From Candidatus Rifleibacteriota bacterium (lineage in GTDB: Bacteria; Muiribacteriota; Ozemobacteria; Ozemobacterales; Ozemobacteraceae), in contig CAJOND010000002.1 of NCBI GenBank assembly GCA_905236675.1, positions 22,010 through 86,009 on the forward strand: a stretch of 64,000 nt of DNA, in the 5' to 3' direction. The notes beneath the pieces were generated by a model that made no database searches, was not told the origin of the DNA, and saw nothing but the letters and a program-made list of their open reading frames with translations. The position numbers were made by a program, and so were the translations under genes. Below, piece by piece: positions 51,874 to 60,670 of the stretch (its first letter is position 1; each line of letters opens with the position of its first letter).

Positions 51874-51906
51874 TTCTTTAAAAGAAGATTTCTACGAGGT
51901 CAAACA

Positions 51907-52389
51907 ATGAAAGTAAATAAAAAACATTTCGGTCTCATGCTCGCATCAATATTAGCCCTATCTTTTAATAGTCATTTCGCTCAAGCAGCTAGAAAAACCA
52001 CTGAAGTTTTTTCCGGTTCCAAGGTTTATGCTTTCAAAAAAGTAGGCAATAACAGATATGCACCACTTGAAGAAGTCACCGCCGAAAACGTTGTAGTTAA
52101 GAAAACTGGTGTTAAAATCGACCGAACCAATGTTTACATTGGGGGGTATTTAGTTAACACCACTGATAAGACTATTCCTCATATCAGAATTTTCCCAACT
52201 TTTGCTGATAGCAAGCTATCAACTACCAACCTTGTAGATAACCTAACCCATGATGAATTAGATTTAGCTCCCAAGGAAATCAGAAGATTCGTAATAATGC
52301 GACCAGCTTCTGAACTAGCTCCTTTGCTAACTACCAGCGTTCCTTTCAACGACAATTGTATTCTTTATTGTAGAGAAATTAACGGGTAG
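51907..52389 (+). CDS. Small secreted protein, possible sigma-28 regulon member
   Basis: 160 residues with a signal peptide cleaved after AQA (about 27). The mature part (TNVYIGGYLVNTTDKTIPHIRIFPTFADSK, then ELDLAPKEIRRFVIM) looks like a small beta-sandwich of the FxLYD type, but I cannot assign a family. GAGGT lies before the ATG. A sigma-28-like promoter directly upstream suggests expression with flagellar genes, so a role at the flagellar envelope interface is possible but only inferred. Its 3' end overlaps the convergent gene by 11 bp. Confidence 0.7.
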   Translation: MKVNKKHFGLMLASILALSFNSHFAQAARKTTEVFSGSKVYAFKKVGNNRYAPLEEVTAENVVVKKTGVKIDRTNVYIGGYLVNTTDKTIPHIRIFPTFADSKLSTTNLVDNLTHDELDLAPKEIRRFVIMRPASELAPLLTTSVPFNDNCILYCREING

Positions 52390-53164
52390 GCTTAGCTCTT
52401 ATCTGTTCAATATTGCCAATTGCATTATCCCAGTCAGACCTCTGAGAATCAGGGGCCTGACTTTTCATTAGTTTAAAAGCGTTCAGATACGCTTCTTTTG
52501 CTTTTTCTTCCCTGTTATTTTTCTGATATACCTTAGCCAATTGTTCATATGCAATTATGTAAAGGTCTGCATCAGAACTATCTCCACCAGAGTAACGAGC
52601 CTCGTCAAGGAAACTTTCAAGTTTCATAATTCCTAGCATATTTGAATCTTGAGCTGCCATGACAGCTTCTTTTAATCTTAAAGATCTATTAGATGTAAGC
52701 TTTTGTCTATGTTCTTCTTTTTCTCTAGCTCTTCGTTCAGCAGTCTGTCTTGATGCTTCGTATTTACGCATAGCTAAGAGTTTTCTTTGTTCTCTTAGAT
52801 TCTTAGTATCTACTTTTACTTCAAAAGATTCTGCATTTTCATCAATACCCATATTTTTTAACTGTTCTTGCTGTGTAGTTCCAATATCTTTAGCTTTTTC
52901 ATTTTTGAAAGCTCCAGATAAAGACCAGTTAAAAGAATTTTCTTTTCTTCTAGTTGCCGAAACAGAGGTATCAATAACTTTTCTTGAACGACTTGAATGA
53001 ATAATAATAACGATAACAAAAATAATTATGACCAGTGCAATAGAAATTAAATAAGGATTCTTACAAAGACTGATTATATAAGCCTTTTTTGCTTTTTGAG
53101 CATCTTTAATCTTTTTCCTTTTATCTGGCGATATATCGCTTAAAGGATAAAGAGGTTTCACCAT
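52379..53164 (-). CDS. Membrane-anchored coiled-coil protein with short TPR-like C-terminus
   Basis: 261 residues, family not recognised. A basic N-terminus (KRKKIKDAQKAKKAY) leads into one transmembrane helix (about 39-57, YLISIALVIIIFVIVIIIH). A charged helical region (about 115-170, EQRKLLAMRKYEASRQTAERRAREKEEHRQ) precedes two TPR-like helices (ADLYIIAYEQLAKVYQKNNREEKAKEAYLNAFKLM). Likely an inner-membrane scaffold. It is single, with AT-rich upstream sequence, and converges with the secreted-protein gene. Confidence 0.65.
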   Translation of the reverse strand: MVKPLYPLSDISPDKRKKIKDAQKAKKAYIISLCKNPYLISIALVIIIFVIVIIIHSSRSRKVIDTSVSATRRKENSFNWSLSGAFKNEKAKDIGTTQQEQLKNMGIDENAESFEVKVDTKNLREQRKLLAMRKYEASRQTAERRAREKEEHRQKLTSNRSLRLKEAVMAAQDSNMLGIMKLESFLDEARYSGGDSSDADLYIIAYEQLAKVYQKNNREEKAKEAYLNAFKLMKSQAPDSQRSDWDNAIGNIEQIRAKPTR

Positions 53165-53430
53165 GGTATATTTCCTTATTTGCTATTGTTATATAATAGT
53201 ATAACAAACATGGGTACAATTATCAATAAGCATATTACTTCAACCACCACTTATCATCAACCACTAAAAAAAGCTGACATTTGCCGGCCTTTTTATTTGT
53301 AAACGTAGATTATTTATTCTTTATTGCAATTGTAAGAAGGCTTATCTACTCTCGCTTAGACTATAACTACTAAAAGATGCATAGCATCTAACTACCTACT
53401 ACAATAACTACGCCAAGCTTTGCTTGGCTA
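53165..53430. repeat. Intergenic hairpins between two minus-strand genes
   Basis: 266 bp without a gene. GATGC-AT-AGCATC-like and GCCAAGC-TTT-GCTTGGC (53412-53428) hairpins lie at the cyclase end; the second has the same TTT-loop design as the other interspersed repeats. The rest is AT-rich, with no clear gene. Confidence 0.5.
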
Positions 53431-56400
53431 TTACTTATGAGTAAGTATATATCTTCCATCCCAGCCTTCTGGCGGTGGATTTACCTTGTATTCGTTACAG
53501 CGGGTAATATAAGTCTTTGAAGGACCGTCATTGGGATCTAGCTTTAAAACTTCTTCAAAGGTTGCTATGGCTTCATCCCACTTTCTTTCAAGATGCAACT
53601 GAATAGCTTTATCATAAAGTTCAGTCTTTTCAAACCAGCCTTCTGGTTCATCACCAATCTTACAGACAAGCTCGTGAACTTTGACTGGTTCTTTTTTCCC
53701 TTTAACAGCAAGAAAATCTAGGAAACGACCGCGGACAGCGTGTTTTACGCGTTGATAAGTGTTATCGCTTACCATCATCATCGTGCCATATTCTTTGTTA
53801 GCACCTTCAAGACGAGAAGCTAGGTTTACACCGTCGCCCATACAGGTGAAGTTCATCTGAGCCTTCTGTGAACCCATGTAACCAACAACAACATCTTGAG
53901 TATTAATACCGCATCTGGCAGCAACTTTCGGGAAACCTCGTCTAGCCCAATCTATCTGTAATTCCTTAATCTTTTTCTGCATTGCTATAGCACAGAGAAC
54001 AGCTCTAACAGCATGATCTTCCTGCTTTTTGGGGAAATTCCAAAATGCCATAACTGCATCGCCAATGAATTTATCAAGTGTTCCACCGTATTCAAAAAGC
54101 AGGTCTGTCATGGCACCTAAGTATTCATTAAGCAATATAACCAGATCTTCTGGTGAAAGCCCTTCTGAAATTGTAGTAAAACCAGCTACGTCCGAGAAGA
54201 AAATTGTTAGCTCTGTCTTTGTTCCGCCAGGTCTTACCAAATCAGGATTATCAAGCATATACTGAACAACATCCTTAGAAACGAACCTTGAGAACATGGC
54301 CTTGGTGCTATTGGCTTTTTTACGCTGTTTTAAGTAATTAATAAGAGTATTTACTACCCAGATAGATAAAATAGAAGCTAGTATAGGAGCTAAATCAAAA
54401 ACCTGACCAAGAAAATGATATGAGTAATAACTATAACTAAAAGCAATAAAAGCGAATAACAATGCTACAATAGCTCCAATAGCAGGCGAAAACATTTCTA
54501 ATACAAAAGCAGAAATAAAAGTGAATAATATCAAAGTTATAAAAGTAACAGAAAATTTAGATTTTTTAATAAAATTTTTATTAAGCAAATTCATAATAAC
54601 ATTGGCATGAATTTCTATTCCCATCAACGGTTCATTAACTATTTGAAAACCTGTTGGATAATTTACTGGAGTTGAATAAAAATCAAATTCTCTAGAATCA
54701 AAGGGACCTGCAATATAAACTCGTTCTCCTTTGTTTTCTTCTTTCTTACCTAATGTTCTTCTGTGAGCAAAGTTAGGCTCTAATCTTGTACTCTCTGGGT
54801 TTTTCTTTAAATATTCTTTTAATGTATTATCATCTAAAGCTTCATAATAAGAAATAGAATTTATTGCGGCAACCTTTTTATTGCCTTTCCTTGTAGAACC
54901 AGCAAAATTAATATATAATCTTCCTTCTTCAGATAAAGGAATTTCTAAATCTTTAATTTTTAATACCCCCTTGAACTTTCCATTACAAAAGTCTTCTTTT
55001 ATTTCTTCGAAAACTCTTTTTTGTTCTTCAATATAGGTAGGTTTTGCATTTGCAAGTTTCTTTTTTATATCTTCTATTTCTATTTCAGCTTCTTTAACTA
55101 TAGTTCCAAATCCTTCTTTGCCTTTTTTTTCTTTAATTGTCTTTTCCAATTCTATTAAACGCTTAGGAAAAACATATTTATTATCATAATCTAATTTTTC
55201 TAGAGCTATTCTTAATGCAAAAGAAGGTTTTATTATCTGCTTAGTGATAAGTTTATGATTATCATCAAATTCTCTTTCATCAAATTTAACTATTATTGGT
55301 GCTTCTGTAACATATGATTTGCTACCTTGAGCCATATCAATCATTGCCCAATCAACATATTCTTTATTTTTTAGAAAACAATCCATTGGTATTACAGAAA
55401 CATCTTCTGAAATACTCTCTATACCTTTTTGAGAAAAGGTTATTGGTTCATTAGATGAGGTTTTTGAGACATTATTATCTCTACTCTTATATTTCATCAT
55501 TTGTGTAAATGATTCTTCATCTCTGGCACCTTCATCTTCTATTTTTTCCGTAGTTCTATTAGCTGCTAAAATAACTTTACTTTTAACATTCTCTAAAGCC
55601 TTTTCTAACATTAAATCATGTTCTTTATTTGTTTCTCCGATTAATACAAAGTCAAAGCCAATTACAGAAGCAGGTTCAACCCAATAAGAATTATCTCTAG
55701 GATAAGTTTTTAGTTTAATAGAAAAAGTAAAAAAGCTTTTTTCGCTACCTGCTAAATCAGCATCTTTTTTAAACTTTGGGAAAAATTTAAATTCATAAAT
55801 TACTTCTGAATATAGAAGATTTTCAAAAAATTTACCCCATGCCTTAACAATACGTTCCAACTCAATGTCTATTTTTTCTTGAGTTTTATTTGTAATTTGG
55901 TTTTTATTATTCTCTTCACTATTATCTATATCAAAGATTTTAGATATTTTGTTTTTTATTTCTTCAGTTTCCCAAGGTATAATTAAAGTAGGTAAAACTA
56001 GATATTTCTTGTTTTCACCTGATAAGTTTTTAAAAATATTGGTTCCCTTTGGTCCCCAGGTTTTACCTGTTATTTTAATTAGAGAAGATATACCTTTTTT
56101 ATCTTTATTTTCTGGCTTTTTATAATAATTAATAACCTGTCTTGAAGCACTTAGCCAATTATCTTGATCATAATTAGTTATATTTTTATTATATTTATCT
56201 TTACTATCGTCAATAAAAGTTCGCCATTCATCATATGAAGTTGCCATTATGTGCTGGTTACGAATATTTTCAAATAATCCAAACTTAATTGATAATAGTT
56301 CAAAGTTTAAAGCACGACTTTTTGCTTCTTTCTTTTGTCTTTGACCTAAAAAATTAAACATAGAAGCATGAATATCTCTACTATTGACTTTAGTTCTAAG

Positions 56401-56655
56401 ATATCTAGCAGTAGTATCATCTTTTTTTACAACAGTTACTAAATTTCTGTCCTCTGGTATTTGATAGCCAAATTGATAAATAAAAGCTTGTAAATATCTT
56501 TCAAACTCATCCAAAACATGATGAGAAGATAATAATAAAACAACAATAAAAACAACTAACCCTATTACTAAGCTAAGAGTATAGTTTTTCTCTTTTTTTA
56601 GAAATAACTTAGACAATTTACTTTTTATATTAGATAATTTTGAAGAAATATTCAT
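53431..56655 (-). CDS. CHASE2-type class III adenylate/guanylate cyclase
   Basis: 1074-residue membrane sensor that should make a cyclic nucleotide. One transmembrane helix (about 25-45), a long extracytoplasmic CHASE2-like sensor (ending EPLMGIEIHANVIMNLLNK near 685), about three helices (695-775), and the cyclase domain. FFSDVAGFT and GDAVMAFW carry the metal-binding aspartates, LDKFIGD the base-specifying lysine, and MGDGVNLASRLEG the transition-state Asn and Arg, so it should be active. The C-terminus has a TPR-like stretch (YDKAIQLHLERKWDEAIATFEEVLKLDP). The start overlaps the GH57 stop (ATGA), linking cyclic-nucleotide signalling to the glucan gene. Confidence 0.9.
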   Translation of the reverse strand: MNISSKLSNIKSKLSKLFLKKEKNYTLSLVIGLVVFIVVLLLSSHHVLDEFERYLQAFIYQFGYQIPEDRNLVTVVKKDDTTARYLRTKVNSRDIHASMFNFLGQRQKKEAKSRALNFELLSIKFGLFENIRNQHIMATSYDEWRTFIDDSKDKYNKNITNYDQDNWLSASRQVINYYKKPENKDKKGISSLIKITGKTWGPKGTNIFKNLSGENKKYLVLPTLIIPWETEEIKNKISKIFDIDNSEENNKNQITNKTQEKIDIELERIVKAWGKFFENLLYSEVIYEFKFFPKFKKDADLAGSEKSFFTFSIKLKTYPRDNSYWVEPASVIGFDFVLIGETNKEHDLMLEKALENVKSKVILAANRTTEKIEDEGARDEESFTQMMKYKSRDNNVSKTSSNEPITFSQKGIESISEDVSVIPMDCFLKNKEYVDWAMIDMAQGSKSYVTEAPIIVKFDEREFDDNHKLITKQIIKPSFALRIALEKLDYDNKYVFPKRLIELEKTIKEKKGKEGFGTIVKEAEIEIEDIKKKLANAKPTYIEEQKRVFEEIKEDFCNGKFKGVLKIKDLEIPLSEEGRLYINFAGSTRKGNKKVAAINSISYYEALDDNTLKEYLKKNPESTRLEPNFAHRRTLGKKEENKGERVYIAGPFDSREFDFYSTPVNYPTGFQIVNEPLMGIEIHANVIMNLLNKNFIKKSKFSVTFITLILFTFISAFVLEMFSPAIGAIVALLFAFIAFSYSYYSYHFLGQVFDLAPILASILSIWVVNTLINYLKQRKKANSTKAMFSRFVSKDVVQYMLDNPDLVRPGGTKTELTIFFSDVAGFTTISEGLSPEDLVILLNEYLGAMTDLLFEYGGTLDKFIGDAVMAFWNFPKKQEDHAVRAVLCAIAMQKKIKELQIDWARRGFPKVAARCGINTQDVVVGYMGSQKAQMNFTCMGDGVNLASRLEGANKEYGTMMMVSDNTYQRVKHAVRGRFLDFLAVKGKKEPVKVHELVCKIGDEPEGWFEKTELYDKAIQLHLERKWDEAIATFEEVLKLDPNDGPSKTYITRCNEYKVNPPPEGWDGRYILTHK

Positions 56656-58283
56656 TTGTTGTTCCTACTACTTTGATAAACTCTATAATCCATTTCAGGG
56701 AAAATATTATCTCTTCGTTCTACTTCTCGAAGCCAAGGCACATCAATTTTCCCTTTATTTATATCTTCAAAAAGCTTAGTAAAACGGAAAACATGATCTT
56801 TAACCCGCTTTTTAGCATAACCTACGGTTGTACCCATTTTCATAATAAAAGCCCAGTCCGATGACTGTAAAAGCATTAATTCTCGAGCAGCCTGGTTTAA
56901 TGCTTCTTTTGTTATTCCTTGAGCATTAGGGAAAGAATCAGATAATGTTATCATACGTTCTGCAGCTTTATGCATATGCGGATATATCCAAGCATTTGTG
57001 TCGTTAAGCCAGACTTCACTATATCCGTTAGCTCCCCAAGTTGAATCAGACGGGTTAGCTTCTTGAATACCTGGATAATAATCTAAGTAATCAGAAGGAG
57101 TGACAAGACTAGCGTATTTACTTTCTAAGGCTGTCTTTTTTAAGACATAATAAATAAAGTCCGGACCTTCATACCACCAATGTCCAAAAAGTTCGCAGTC
57201 ATAGGGAGCAACAACGATAGGTTTTCTATCCATATGCTGTATCAAATACTCTATTTGTCTTTCTCTACACCATATAAAATGCCCGCCGTGAGTGGCTGCT
57301 CTTTTCATAGCTTCAGAATAAGAATAGGGCTCTTTTTCTGATGAATTTCTATCAGTAATTCTATAATATTTTATTCCTGTATTAAGCCTCATTCCTGATT
57401 CATGTATATAGGGCTTAATATAATCAAAATCTAAATCGTAGCCTATATCTCTGTAAAACTCTCTATAATATGGGTCTCCTGGGTAACCAATAATAGACGA
57501 CCAAACCTGATGACCACTTTCCAAATCACGCCCGAAAGCTTTTACTCCTGAATTTGGACACTTTATAGGAGCATAAACACCATAGCTAGGTCTTGGTTCT
57601 GCTTTAGTAATTCCATGAGAATCAGTAATAAAGTATTCAATTCCATAATCTTTAAGAATTTGGTCATCTCCTCTATGAAATGCACATTCTGCAAGCCATA
57701 TGCCTCTGGGAGGTTTATTAAAAAATCTGATATATTCACTGACTCCGACTTCTATCTGTGCTCTTACGGAAGGTCTGTAATCTTTCATTAAAGGCAAGAA
57801 ACCATGAGTTGCACAGCAGGTTATTATTTCTAAGACGCCCTTATCTTGAAAATATTTAAAGGCATTTATTAAATTATGTTCTAATTTCTCAAAAATATCT
57901 CTGAATTTTTTATACTTAGCTCTATATAACCTTGCTGTATCATAAAACTCGGGCATTTTTCTAGTTCTTATTTCTTCTTTTTCTGACAATTCTTCCAGTT
58001 TTGCCAAATAATCAGAATATCTGTTCATAAGAAGTTCGTCAGAAAGCATATTTAATAGAGGGGGAGTCAAAGTCATTGTAATACGAAAATTAATTCCTTC
58101 ATTTAACAGCTTATAAAAAACGTCTATTAATGGAATATAGGTTTCTGTGATCGCTTCGTATAACCAACGTTCTTCCATCATGTCAGAATATTCTGGATGC
58201 CTGACAAATGGCAAATGAGCATGAAGTATTATTGATAAAAAGCCTGGTCTTGAATCTAAGTTATTATTTGTATTATTTTGCAT
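56652..58283 (-). CDS. GH57 family 1,4-alpha-glucan branching enzyme (DUF1957 C-terminus)
   Basis: Glycogen-branching type GH57 protein of 543 residues, the usual length. HAHLPFVRHPE (about 21-31) is the first family motif, GIWLAECAF (about 195-203) contains the nucleophile Glu, and APYDCELFGHWWYEGP (about 357-372) the acid/base Asp. The C-terminal helical domain has WGANGYSEVWLNDTNAWIYPHMHKAAERM, typical of bacterial branching enzymes. It forms alpha-1,6 branches in storage glucan. It lies between DUF4912 (113-bp gap with a repeat) and the overlapping cyclase gene. Confidence 0.92.
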   Translation of the reverse strand: MQNNTNNNLDSRPGFLSIILHAHLPFVRHPEYSDMMEERWLYEAITETYIPLIDVFYKLLNEGINFRITMTLTPPLLNMLSDELLMNRYSDYLAKLEELSEKEEIRTRKMPEFYDTARLYRAKYKKFRDIFEKLEHNLINAFKYFQDKGVLEIITCCATHGFLPLMKDYRPSVRAQIEVGVSEYIRFFNKPPRGIWLAECAFHRGDDQILKDYGIEYFITDSHGITKAEPRPSYGVYAPIKCPNSGVKAFGRDLESGHQVWSSIIGYPGDPYYREFYRDIGYDLDFDYIKPYIHESGMRLNTGIKYYRITDRNSSEKEPYSYSEAMKRAATHGGHFIWCRERQIEYLIQHMDRKPIVVAPYDCELFGHWWYEGPDFIYYVLKKTALESKYASLVTPSDYLDYYPGIQEANPSDSTWGANGYSEVWLNDTNAWIYPHMHKAAERMITLSDSFPNAQGITKEALNQAARELMLLQSSDWAFIMKMGTTVGYAKKRVKDHVFRFTKLFEDINKGKIDVPWLREVERRDNIFPEMDYRVYQSSRNNK

Positions 58284-58297
58284 TTTAGTGGTTTTTA

Positions 58298-58392
58298 CTC
58301 CTCTTAATAAGAGGAGAAGTCAGCGATAGCTGACAGAGAGGTTTTAAAATCCCCCTGTCTACTTCGTAGACATCCCCCTTTATAAAGGGGGG
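58298..58392. repeat. Palindromic repeat cluster before the GH57 gene
   Basis: Consecutive hairpins: CTCCTCTT-AAT-AAGAGGAG, GTCAGC-GATA-GCTGAC, TGTCTAC-TTC-GTAGACA between C-runs, and CCCCCTTTATAAAGGGGG. The C-run/hairpin/C-run/G-run order matches the repeats in flhB and at 63489. Confidence 0.7.
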
Positions 58393-58396
58393 TAGT

Positions 58397-59146
58397 TTAT
58401 CTTTTCAACAATTCGTCAGAACTGCTGATAGAAGGCAACTCTGTCTTAGAATCTGAATCAATTACTTTATGTAACTCAAAATTATCAATAATTTCGATTC
58501 TTTCTTTTAATTCACTCTTACTTATTTCTTTTGGTTCAGATTCATTTAATAATTCTATATTTTTTTCTTCTTCTTTTGGAGGATTAGCAGGAACCCATTC
58601 AGCCAGGTTTTCAGAAACTTTGTCTGTTGGTAAATGAATTGTCTGAGAAGTAGCTAAAACTTTAACGCCAGTTGTAGGAATCTTAATACAAAGCTGAACG
58701 AAATAATCACAATCACTGTCGTTAAGGCTTAAATACCAGTTATCGCAATTTTCTGGAAGTAAAATTTCAAAAGTATAATCTAAGCTTTTATTGAATACTT
58801 TAAGGAATAACTGAGTATGTGCATATTCAAAAGCTCCCAACTCAATCTCAAGCTTTTTTCGTTCAATAGAAGAAAATTCCCAATAAGCCCACACCCAATG
58901 TGGATCTCTTGCTTGAATTACAATTCTAGTTTCACCATATTCAGATGGCAGTTCACCCGTAAGAGATTCTTCTGTTATTACAACAGTAGATAGTTTTGGA
59001 GAATTCCCAACAATATCTACATTCTCAATTGTTGTATTTAATTGTGGGTATTTCTGAAGAATTCTTTCTGATTCTTCAGAAATAGGTTGATTAATTTTTA
59101 AATTTACAGGGATTGCGACACTATTAGCAATATCAATCCCACTCAT
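58397..59146 (-). CDS. DUF4912 domain protein
   Basis: 249 residues. The DUF4912 core is at about 60-180: LPSEYGETRIVIQARDPHWVWAYWEFS, then NWYLSLNDSDCDYFVQLCI. This domain is repeatedly found with GH57 branching enzymes and SAP/Rho-N domain proteins and may bind carbohydrate, though this is not established. The acidic C-terminus (about 190-249) is unstructured. The ATG overlaps the stop of the AT-hook gene (ATGA), and GH57 follows, so the three form one operon. Confidence 0.85.
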   Translation of the reverse strand: MSGIDIANSVAIPVNLKINQPISEESERILQKYPQLNTTIENVDIVGNSPKLSTVVITEESLTGELPSEYGETRIVIQARDPHWVWAYWEFSSIERKKLEIELGAFEYAHTQLFLKVFNKSLDYTFEILLPENCDNWYLSLNDSDCDYFVQLCIKIPTTGVKVLATSQTIHLPTDKVSENLAEWVPANPPKEEEKNIELLNESEPKEISKSELKERIEIIDNFELHKVIDSDSKTELPSISSSDELLKR

Positions 59147-60444
59147 TGTTTTTTTTTCTCTAAGCCTAGCAATTTATTCAGCTTATTATAATCTTCTATT
59201 TCTTTTTTACTAGTTGAAGATGCTTTTTCAGTTTTTCCACTTTTAGGAACTACATTTACATTTGCATCGTTATTTTTTGTTGGTCTGCCACGTTTCTTTG
59301 GAGCAACAACTACTGGCTTAGCATCTTTTTTAGGTTCAACCTTTGCAACTTTTTCTGCTGGTTCAGCAACTTTAGACTTAACTGGTCTGCCACGTTTCTT
59401 CGGGGCAACTGCTGTTGGCTTAGTTTCTTTTTTAGGTTCAACTTTTTCTATTTTTTCTGCTTTTGCAGCTACTTCAGCCTTGGCTGGTCTGCCACGTTTC
59501 TTCGGAGCTACAGCTGCTGGCTTTGTTTCTTTTTTAGGTTCAACCTTTGTAACTTTTCCTGCTGGTTCAGCAACTTTAGCCTTGGCTGGTCTGCCACGTT
59601 TCTTCGGAGCTACAGCTGCTGGCTTTGTTTCTTTCTTAGGTTCAACCTTGGCTACTTTTTCTGCTGGTTCAGCAACTTTAGCCTTGGCTGGTCTGCCACG
59701 TTTCTTAGGAGCTACTGCTGCTGGCTTTGTTTCTTTCTTAGGTTCAACCTTGGCTACTTTTTCTGCTGGTTCAGCAACTTTAGCCTTGGCTGGTCTGCCA
59801 CGTTTCTTTGGTGCTACAGCTGCTGGCTTTGTTTCTTTCTTAGGTTCAACCTTGGCTACTTTTTCTGCTGGTTCAGCAACTATAGCCTTGGCTGGTCTGC
59901 CACGTTTCTTAGGAGCTACTGCGACTGGCTTTGTTTCTTTCTTAGGTTCAACCTTAGCTACTTTTTCTGCTGGTTCATCAACTTCAGCCTTGGCTGGTCT
60001 GCCACGTTTCTTTGGTGCTACAGCTGCTGGCTTTGTTTCTTTTTTAGGTTCAACTTTTTCTGTTTTTTCTGTTTTTTCTGCTTTTGCAGCTACTTCAGCC
60101 TTGGCTGGTCTGCCACGTTTCTTTGGTGCTACAGCTGCTGGCTTTGTTTCTTTCTTAGGTTCAACCTTAGCTACTTTTTCTGCTGGTTCAGCAACTTTAG
60201 CCTTGGCTGGTCTGCCACGTTTCTTTGGTGCTACAGCTGCTGGCTTAGCATCTTTTTTAGGTTCAACCACTTTTTTATCTTTAATTTTATTTGCTAATTC
60301 TTTTTTTTCAATATTAAAACCTAATAATAATTTAATTATATCATCTTTGGAAGCCTTAGAAGAATAGTCTAAGCCTATAATTTGAGCAAAGGTAATAATT
60401 TCCGCCTTTGTCATTTTTTTTAATTTTTCTTCTGAAAATTTCAT
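59143..60444 (-). CDS. SAP/Rho-N-like protein with ten AT-hook repeats
   Basis: 433 residues. The N-terminus LKKMTKAEIITFAQIIGLDYSSKASKDDIIKLLLGF (8-45) is a small SAP/Rho-N-like helix-extended fold. It is followed by ten copies of APKKRGRPAKA separated by KVAEPAEKVAKVEPKKETKPAAV-like spacers (unit about 34 residues). GRP flanked by Lys/Arg is the AT-hook core that binds the minor groove of AT-rich DNA, fitting this AT-rich genome. The protein resembles H1-like/AlgR3-type bacterial chromatin proteins. It is the first gene of the DUF4912-GH57-cyclase operon. Its repeats produce a long antisense ORF that is not a gene. Confidence 0.82.
   Translation of the reverse strand: MKFSEEKLKKMTKAEIITFAQIIGLDYSSKASKDDIIKLLLGFNIEKKELANKIKDKKVVEPKKDAKPAAVAPKKRGRPAKAKVAEPAEKVAKVEPKKETKPAAVAPKKRGRPAKAEVAAKAEKTEKTEKVEPKKETKPAAVAPKKRGRPAKAEVDEPAEKVAKVEPKKETKPVAVAPKKRGRPAKAIVAEPAEKVAKVEPKKETKPAAVAPKKRGRPAKAKVAEPAEKVAKVEPKKETKPAAVAPKKRGRPAKAKVAEPAEKVAKVEPKKETKPAAVAPKKRGRPAKAKVAEPAGKVTKVEPKKETKPAAVAPKKRGRPAKAEVAAKAEKIEKVEPKKETKPTAVAPKKRGRPVKSKVAEPAEKVAKVEPKKDAKPVVVAPKKRGRPTKNNDANVNVVPKSGKTEKASSTSKKEIEDYNKLNKLLGLEKKKQ
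59270..60240 (-). repeat. About 102-bp tandem repeats encoding AT-hooks
   Basis: Ten copies of the (A/T)GGTCTGCCACGTTTCTT segment at roughly 102-bp spacing (two units 105-111 bp). Several are nearly identical, so recent expansion and slippage are likely. Confidence 0.9.
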
Positions 60445-60530
60445 TATTCAAGCTCCCAAAATCATTTTAAACAAATTTATTTATGCAATTATTCTAACAT
60501 ATTTTTATAAAAAAATAATAATAATATTTT

Positions 60531-60656
60531 TTATTTTTCTTCATTTATTATTTGATCTAAGAATTTATTTAATAATGCAGGAAGAAAAATAAAAAATAAA
60601 TAATAGTGCAATGCCATAAATAACCCGAATAAATAACCGAACATTTGATAAAACAT
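60531..60656 (-). CDS. 41-residue membrane peptide (below the ORF-track limit)
   Basis: A short ORF with ATG at 60656 and TAA at 60531, not in the supplied track. The peptide starts MFYQMFGYLFGLFMALHYYL and continues as one long hydrophobic helix to LPALLNKFLDQIINEEK. A perfect AGGAGA lies five bases upstream of the ATG, within the 14-bp gap after the TPR gene stop, which strongly supports translation and co-transcription. The hydrophobic helix with an amphipathic charged end suggests a small inner-membrane regulator; no family recognised. Confidence 0.65.
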   Translation of the reverse strand: MFYQMFGYLFGLFMALHYYLFFIFLPALLNKFLDQIINEEK

Positions 60657-60670
60657 TTTTATCTCCTTTA

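Noticed and set aside
59270-60240. CRISPR-like regular repeats
   Set aside because: Spacing is regular but the spacers are also repeated and the whole array is a continuous reading frame, so it is a protein repeat.
59480-60367. 295-residue plus-strand ORF opposite the AT-hook gene
   Set aside because: It is the antisense of a tandem repeat; the periodic LAGLPRFFGATAAGF peptide arises from the AT-hook codons. No ribosome binding site or family.
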